This document shows, in pieces, positions 60,131 through 64,000 of a DNA stretch of 64,000 bases. How positions within the stretch are numbered: position 1 is the stretch's first letter; every line of letters starts with the position of its first letter. This stretch comes from Halorussus aquaticus (GTDB taxonomy: Archaea; Halobacteriota; Halobacteria; Halobacteriales; Haladaptataceae). The notes beneath the pieces are model-generated. The model was given only the letters and a program-made list of their open reading frames with translations. It was not told the origin of the DNA and made no database searches. The translations under genes and the position numbers were made by a program. The stretch lies in assembly GCF_024218795.1 (NCBI RefSeq), contig NZ_CP100400.1:2294001-2358000 (forward strand), written 5' to 3'.

Positions 60131-61339
60131 ATGTCTCCCTCGGGTCGAACTGACGACGGGCCAGCCCCGTCCGCCAGCGGCGCGGCCGCCGGTCTGCGCG
60201 AGGCCGACTTCGTTCGCGTCCTCTCGCGCGCCGACGGCGACTGTCTCGCCGCGGCCGGACTGCTGGCTCGCGCGCTCGCCGAACGCGGCGTCCCCTATCA
60301 GATTCGGGTCGGGCGCTTCGGCGAGACGCTGGCCGACGGTGACACCGAGACCGACTCCGCCGACACGACCGTCGGTATCGGTCTCGACGCCGCCGCGGAC
60401 ACCCACTTGCCGGGGGAAGCGACCCCCGCGAGCGTGACCGCCTTCGACGTGGCCAACGAACTCGGCGGGTCGCCCGACCCGGTGCTAGCACTCGCTGGCG
60501 TCGCGGCCGCGGGCCACCCCGTGGGCGGGGGCGAGAGCGCTCACGTCCTCGAACAGGCCCGCGACGCCGGTCTCAAACGGCGACCCGGCGTCGGCGTTCC
60601 GACGGCGGACCTCGCTGACGGACTGGCCCACTCGACGCTCGCGCACGCGGAATACTCGGGCGACGCCGACGCCGTGCAGGCCGCGCTCGCCGAACTCGGC
60701 CTGCCCGCCCGACTCGGCGACTCGGCCCGCCGCACGATAGCCTCGGAGTTCGCGCTTGCGGTCGCCGGTGCGGACGCCGCGACCGAGCGGGCCGCCGAAG
60801 CGGTCGAGCGCGCGCTCCGACCGCACGCGATTGCGGACGACGCGCCCGACGACGAATCCGACGGCTCGGCGGGCCCGAACGCCCCCTTCGCGACGGTCGA
60901 GGGCTACGCCGACGTGCTGAACGCCGTCGCGCGCGAGCGACCGGGAACGGGCGTCGCGCTGGCGCTCGGCCACGACGCGCGCGCCGACGCGCTCGACGCG
61001 TGGCGCGACCACGCCGCGGCGGCCCACCGCGTCCTCCGCGAGGCCACGACCGGCCGGTACGACGGCCTGTTCGTGCTCCGCACCAACGAGGCCCCAGCCG
61101 AGACGGTCGCGCGCCTCCTGCGGGACTTCCGGTCGCCCGAACCGGTCGCGCTCGTCGTGACCGAGACGGAAGCGGCCGCGACTGCAGTCGAGGACGCGGG
61201 CGTCGGCGCGGCGATGGAGGAGGCCGCACAGGCGGTCGGCGGGTCGGGCGGCGGCACGTCCGACCGCGGCTACGCGCAGTTCGACCACGAGAGAGACGCC
61301 AAGGAGTTTCTCACCGCGTTCCGGGAGGCCAGAGCGTGA
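60131..61339 (+). CDS. RecJ-like (DHH superfamily) protein, motifs degenerate
   Basis: A 402-residue protein that starts directly after the rps15 stop. The general fold and position match the haloarchaeal RecJ-like protein encoded in this operon. The first motif reads SRADGDCLAAAGLLARAL, where DxDG is expected, and no DHH triad is visible after it. The C-terminal half keeps Gly/His-rich stretches such as ALGHDARADAL and a GSGGGTS loop. It may therefore be a non-catalytic relative, comparable to Cdc45-type partners of the replisome, or a nuclease with altered motifs. It overlaps pcc1 by 4 bp. Confidence 0.8.
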   Translation: MSPSGRTDDGPAPSASGAAAGLREADFVRVLSRADGDCLAAAGLLARALAERGVPYQIRVGRFGETLADGDTETDSADTTVGIGLDAAADTHLPGEATPASVTAFDVANELGGSPDPVLALAGVAAAGHPVGGGESAHVLEQARDAGLKRRPGVGVPTADLADGLAHSTLAHAEYSGDADAVQAALAELGLPARLGDSARRTIASEFALAVAGADAATERAAEAVERALRPHAIADDAPDDESDGSAGPNAPFATVEGYADVLNAVARERPGTGVALALGHDARADALDAWRDHAAAAHRVLREATTGRYDGLFVLRTNEAPAETVARLLRDFRSPEPVALVVTETEAAATAVEDAGVGAAMEEAAQAVGGSGGGTSDRGYAQFDHERDAKEFLTAFREARA

Positions 61340-61656
61340 CGGGACCCCCATCCGACGCGGACGGGTCCGCCGGTCGCTCGGCGACGATTCGGACCGAACT
61401 CGACGACGCCGCGATACTGGCGGCGTCGGTTCGACCCGACAACACGCCCGAAATCGACACTCGCGCTGCAGACGGCGTCGTCGAGACGTCCATCGAGCGC
61501 GAGACCACCGGCGGTCTCCGGACCACGGTGGACGACTACGTCGTGAACCTCGCGGTGGCGCAGGAAGTCGCACAGGCAGCCAGACGACACGCGAACGGCT
61601 CGCACGCGGACGCGAGCGAATCGCGAGCGAACGCAGACGACACAACCCAATCATGA
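61336..61656 (+). CDS. pcc1: KEOPS complex subunit Pcc1
   Basis: A 106-residue protein from a GTG at 61336 that overlaps the RecJ-like stop. The conserved core is ILAASVRPDNTPEIDT followed by TSIERETTGGLRTTVDDYVV. Pcc1 is the dimerisation subunit of KEOPS, which makes the t6A modification at position 37 of ANN-reading tRNAs. The C-terminal tail is polar and variable. Its stop overlaps the rps3ae ATG by 4 bp. Confidence 0.92.
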   Translation: MTGPPSDADGSAGRSATIRTELDDAAILAASVRPDNTPEIDTRAADGVVETSIERETTGGLRTTVDDYVVNLAVAQEVAQAARRHANGSHADASESRANADDTTQS

Positions 61657-62288
61657 GTGAACGATCCGTATCCAAGCAGAAACAGGAGAAACGGTGGTAC
61701 ACCATCCACGCTCCCGAGCAGTTCGACCGACAGGAGCTCGGTGGCACCCCCGCAGACGAACCGGACAAGGTCCTCGGTCGCAACATCGAGACCACGCTGG
61801 GCGAACTGAAAGGCGACGCCAGCGAGAACAACACCAAGCTCACGTTCAAGATCAACGACGTGGGCAGCGACGCGGCGTACACCGAGTTCATGAAGCACGA
61901 ACTCACCCGCGACTACCTGCGGAGCCTCGTGCGCCGCGGTGCCTCGAAGGTCGAGGCGTACGTCACGGTCCTGACGACCGACGACTACCGCGTCCAGATT
62001 CAGCCCGTCGCGTTCACTACCAAGGACGCCGACGCGAGCCAAGAGAAGGCCATCCGCAACACGATGGTGGACATCGTCGAGGAGGCCGCGGAGGACCGCA
62101 CCTTCGAGGACCTCATCGACAGCGTGGTCGAGGGTCGGCTCTCGTCGGCCATCTACGGCGAGGCCAAGACCATCTACCCGCTGCGCCGCGTCGAAATTCA
62201 GAAGGCGACGATGGAGGCCCGTCCCGAAGAGGTCGCCGCCGAGGAGGAGACCTCGGTGGACGTGGACGAAGAAGAAGTCGAAGTCTGA
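61653..62288 (+). CDS. rps3ae: 30S ribosomal protein S3Ae (eS1)
   Basis: A 211-residue ribosomal protein specific to archaea and eukaryotes. Diagnostic stretches are KRWYTIHAPEQFDRQELG, KLTFKINDVGSDAAYTEF, LRSLVRRGASKVEAYVTVLT and IYPLRRVEIQKA. The C-terminal tail is strongly acidic, as usual in haloarchaea. It is the last gene of the rps15 unit. Confidence 0.97.
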   Translation: MSERSVSKQKQEKRWYTIHAPEQFDRQELGGTPADEPDKVLGRNIETTLGELKGDASENNTKLTFKINDVGSDAAYTEFMKHELTRDYLRSLVRRGASKVEAYVTVLTTDDYRVQIQPVAFTTKDADASQEKAIRNTMVDIVEEAAEDRTFEDLIDSVVEGRLSSAIYGEAKTIYPLRRVEIQKATMEARPEEVAAEEETSVDVDEEEVEV

Positions 62289-62422
62289 ATTCCACGCGTT
62301 TATTTTTACGCTGCGGGAGGGCAAGCCGTCCGTCTGAACGCGCCCGTCATCTCGACAGAGACACCTTCTAACCCGATAATCAGCGTGCAGCCCACCGATT
62401 AGATGGGATACAGCAAACAACT

Positions 62423-62430
62423 TATTATAA
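62423..62430 (+). promoter_or_regulatory. TATA box of the LolA-like gene
   Basis: TATTATAA is centred about 25 bp before the GTG at 62451, in an unusually AT-rich stretch (62400-62450). Confidence 0.65.
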
Positions 62431-62450
62431 GATGAATAATAATTATCGGT

Positions 62451-63188
62451 GTGAATAGAGATAGCGAACCGACCGATAGTGATAAAATTGTTGATAGACT
62501 TTTGGACGAGGAGACCTATCCCAGCGAAGTCCATGGAACACAACTGAGAACCCAGTCATACGGTGGAGATGGCTCCAAGAAGATAACCGTGGAAATCTGG
62601 GAAAATCCGTGGCACAAATCGCGCCTCGAAGTGCAGCGTACGGAAACAGTCGGGGAGTTCGACCCTGAAGTACAGATAGACGAGAACGCTACGCTCAATC
62701 AACTCGAAGGCGGAGGACACGTGGTAATCCGTAACGAGAACGAGTTGCTGAAATACAACAGGGACACGAACAGGTGCCACTCGTACGTATTCGAAACGTC
62801 GGAGGAGTTGGCCGGTTCGATGGTAGAACCGTCTCTGATCGGATCGTCGCCGAAACGTAACTTCGAGATTTCCCGTGGCGGAGTCGAGGAGGTAGTCGAC
62901 CGAGAGACGCACGTTCTCCGATTTGAGCCGAGAGAAGATGCAGAACAGTTCTACCGACAGTACCGGTACGTTCAGATTTGGGTAGACAGTGAATATTGGC
63001 TCCCGATGAAGCACGAAGCAGAGTATCGACTCGACGACTGCGTCTTGACAGAGACGAACGAGTTCCAGTCGGTAGAGTTCGATTCCGGTATCGACGACTC
63101 CGTCTTCGACTTCGAACCACCCGAAGAGGCGGAGATTGTTTCTACCACAGACTGTATAGGTACCGAATCCGAGACCCGCTCCGAGTAA
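62451..63188 (+). CDS. LolA-like protein without visible signal peptide
   Basis: A 245-residue protein from a GTG at 62451. The order of strands, including QIWVDSEYWLPMKHEAEYRL near residue 178 and FDSGIDDSVFDFEPPEEAEI at the end, matches the haloarchaeal LolA/LppX-like lipoprotein-carrier fold. Most members carry a lipoprotein signal; none is visible here, which is odd and may mean a cytoplasmic form or loss of the export part. Its upstream sequence and coding region are visibly lower in GC than neighbouring genes, a sign of recent acquisition. Confidence 0.7.
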   Translation: MNRDSEPTDSDKIVDRLLDEETYPSEVHGTQLRTQSYGGDGSKKITVEIWENPWHKSRLEVQRTETVGEFDPEVQIDENATLNQLEGGGHVVIRNENELLKYNRDTNRCHSYVFETSEELAGSMVEPSLIGSSPKRNFEISRGGVEEVVDRETHVLRFEPREDAEQFYRQYRYVQIWVDSEYWLPMKHEAEYRLDDCVLTETNEFQSVEFDSGIDDSVFDFEPPEEAEIVSTTDCIGTESETRSE

Positions 63189-63190
63189 TC

Positions 63191-63622
63191 TTACTCCGTC
63201 ACGACGATTTTGCCGACCATCCCGGTGGGTTCGTGGGGGATACAGAAGTAGTGGTACTTGCCCGGCACGTCGAACGTCACCTCGTAGGTCGCACCCGCGT
63301 TGATTCGCCCGCCGAAGTCGCTCACCCACCCGTCGCGGGCGGCCTGCTCGGAGTCGAATCCGCCGGACGCGAAGTAGTCGGCCTCGTCGGGAATCTGGTT
63401 CTCGTATGCCGTCACGGTGTGGCGGCGGTTGCCCGTGTTCCGCCAGACGACCGTCTCGCCCGCTTTGACTTCGAACTCCGCGGGGCGGAAGAACGCCGAC
63501 CCCATGCCGATGTCGTAGTCGGCCTCGTCGGCGCTCGCGCTTCCGCCCCGGAGGGCGCTACATCCGGCGAGACTCAGCGACCCGACGCCAGCGGCCCCCG
63601 CGAGGAACGTTCGGCGGTCCAT
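63191..63622 (-). CDS. Halocyanin-like blue copper lipoprotein
   Basis: A 143-residue exported protein of the plastocyanin/azurin type. A Tat signal with lipobox (DRRTFLAGAAGVGSLSLAGC) anchors it outside. Copper ligands are visible: His in RRHTVTAYE, then Cys, His and Met in FCIPHEPTGMVGK. Such proteins shuttle electrons on the cell surface. It ends 2 bp from the convergent LolA-like gene. Confidence 0.9.
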   Translation of the reverse strand: MDRRTFLAGAAGVGSLSLAGCSALRGGSASADEADYDIGMGSAFFRPAEFEVKAGETVVWRNTGNRRHTVTAYENQIPDEADYFASGGFDSEQAARDGWVSDFGGRINAGATYEVTFDVPGKYHYFCIPHEPTGMVGKIVVTE

Positions 63623-63685
63623 GCCCGACTCTCCGGACGCGAACGATTTAGGTCATGCGATAGACCGGCGCTCGCGAGCGGTCGG

Positions 63686-64000
63686 CTACGGGTCGCTCTC
63701 GCCGAACGTCCATCGGGTCGCGTCGTCGGGGTAATCGCTCCACGCCAACACCGTGTCGGGGCGAACCGCGAAGAACGGCGTGCCGTGGCGAATATCGTAC
63801 TTCTCCTCGTAGGCGGCGTCGATGCGCTCGACTCGGTCGGCCTCCGCGGTGTCTGGGTCGATTCGCTCGGCGGTCCCCTCCACGACGACCACCTCCTCGC
63901 CGTCCTCGCGGTGGACCGCGACGGCGGGGTTCGCCTTGAGGTTGCGGACCCAGCGAGTTCGCTCACCGCCGCCGCAGTGGAATCGTCCGTCCACCCAGAC
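63686..64000 (-). CDS. Pyridoxamine-5'-phosphate-oxidase-like flavoprotein, 5' end outside window
   Basis: The C-terminal 105 codons of a small split-barrel flavoprotein. The frame is open to the window edge and the true start is beyond it. The stretch RTRWVRNLKANPAVAVHRED and the later VVEGTAERID and RHGTPFFAVRPDTVLAW are typical of the PPOX family. The natural substrate cannot be read from sequence. Confidence 0.82.
   Translation of the reverse strand, partial: VWVDGRFHCGGGERTRWVRNLKANPAVAVHREDGEEVVVVEGTAERIDPDTAEADRVERIDAAYEEKYDIRHGTPFFAVRPDTVLAWSDYPDDATRWTFGESDP

Noticed and set aside
1..64000. CRISPR array, rRNA genes or insertion sequences
   Set aside because: No regularly spaced repeats, rRNA-like stretch or DDE/IS200-type transposase was seen on either strand.

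Overview
The window is from a haloarchaeon (class Halobacteria). The evidence is high GC with strongly acidic proteins, many genes read from a TATA box about 25-28 bp before the start codon with no leader, HalOD1 and Bat-type regulators, twin-arginine lipoprotein signals, an archaeal initiator tRNA, and the S15 / RecJ-like / Pcc1 / S3Ae gene string. I cannot name the genus.

Positions 1-31164 are chromosome. They hold the 3' part of a multi-PAS/GAF Bat-type regulator, a HalOD1 protein, a DUF2298 membrane protein, initiator tRNA-Met, a DJ-1/PfpI protein and a complete oligopeptide/dipeptide ABC importer (8300-14993). A block of small membrane proteins follows (15083-17818). Next is a type IV pilus operon: an ATPase with a triplicated N-terminal module, a PilC/TadC platform and five overlapping pilin-like genes (18167-27729), convergent with a polymer-forming pilin-like surface protein. 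A second HalOD1 protein and aIF1A close this part.

Positions 31165-59104 are an integrated element of about 27.9 kb. A 17-bp direct repeat marks its two ends. The right copy contains the 3' end of an intact tRNA-Ala(GGC) gene; the left copy is a remnant beside the tyrosine integrase gene. The left arm (31258-35011, minus) carries the integrase, a J-domain protein and zinc-binding or winged-helix regulators, opposed by a divergent phiH-repressor-like gene. The middle (39021-52775, plus) is a tightly overlapping run of about 19 genes: two large exported surface proteins, about eight small multi-span membrane proteins, a 563-residue membrane protein, a soluble partner, a P-loop ATPase, and a membrane-anchored helix-hairpin-helix protein. 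The right arm (53347-58915, minus) carries a large winged-helix-like protein of unknown role, zinc-binding proteins, a C5 DNA methyltransferase, a DUF488 protein and a nuclease-like protein. No tailed-phage head, portal, terminase or tail gene is recognisable. The architecture suggests a membrane-enveloped pleomorphic virus or a vesicle-forming plasmid, and this is the most interesting system in the window.

Positions 59162-64000 return to chromosome: rps15, a RecJ/DHH-like gene, pcc1 and rps3ae in one overlapping unit, then a LolA-like protein, a halocyanin-like copper protein and the edge of a PPOX-family flavoprotein.
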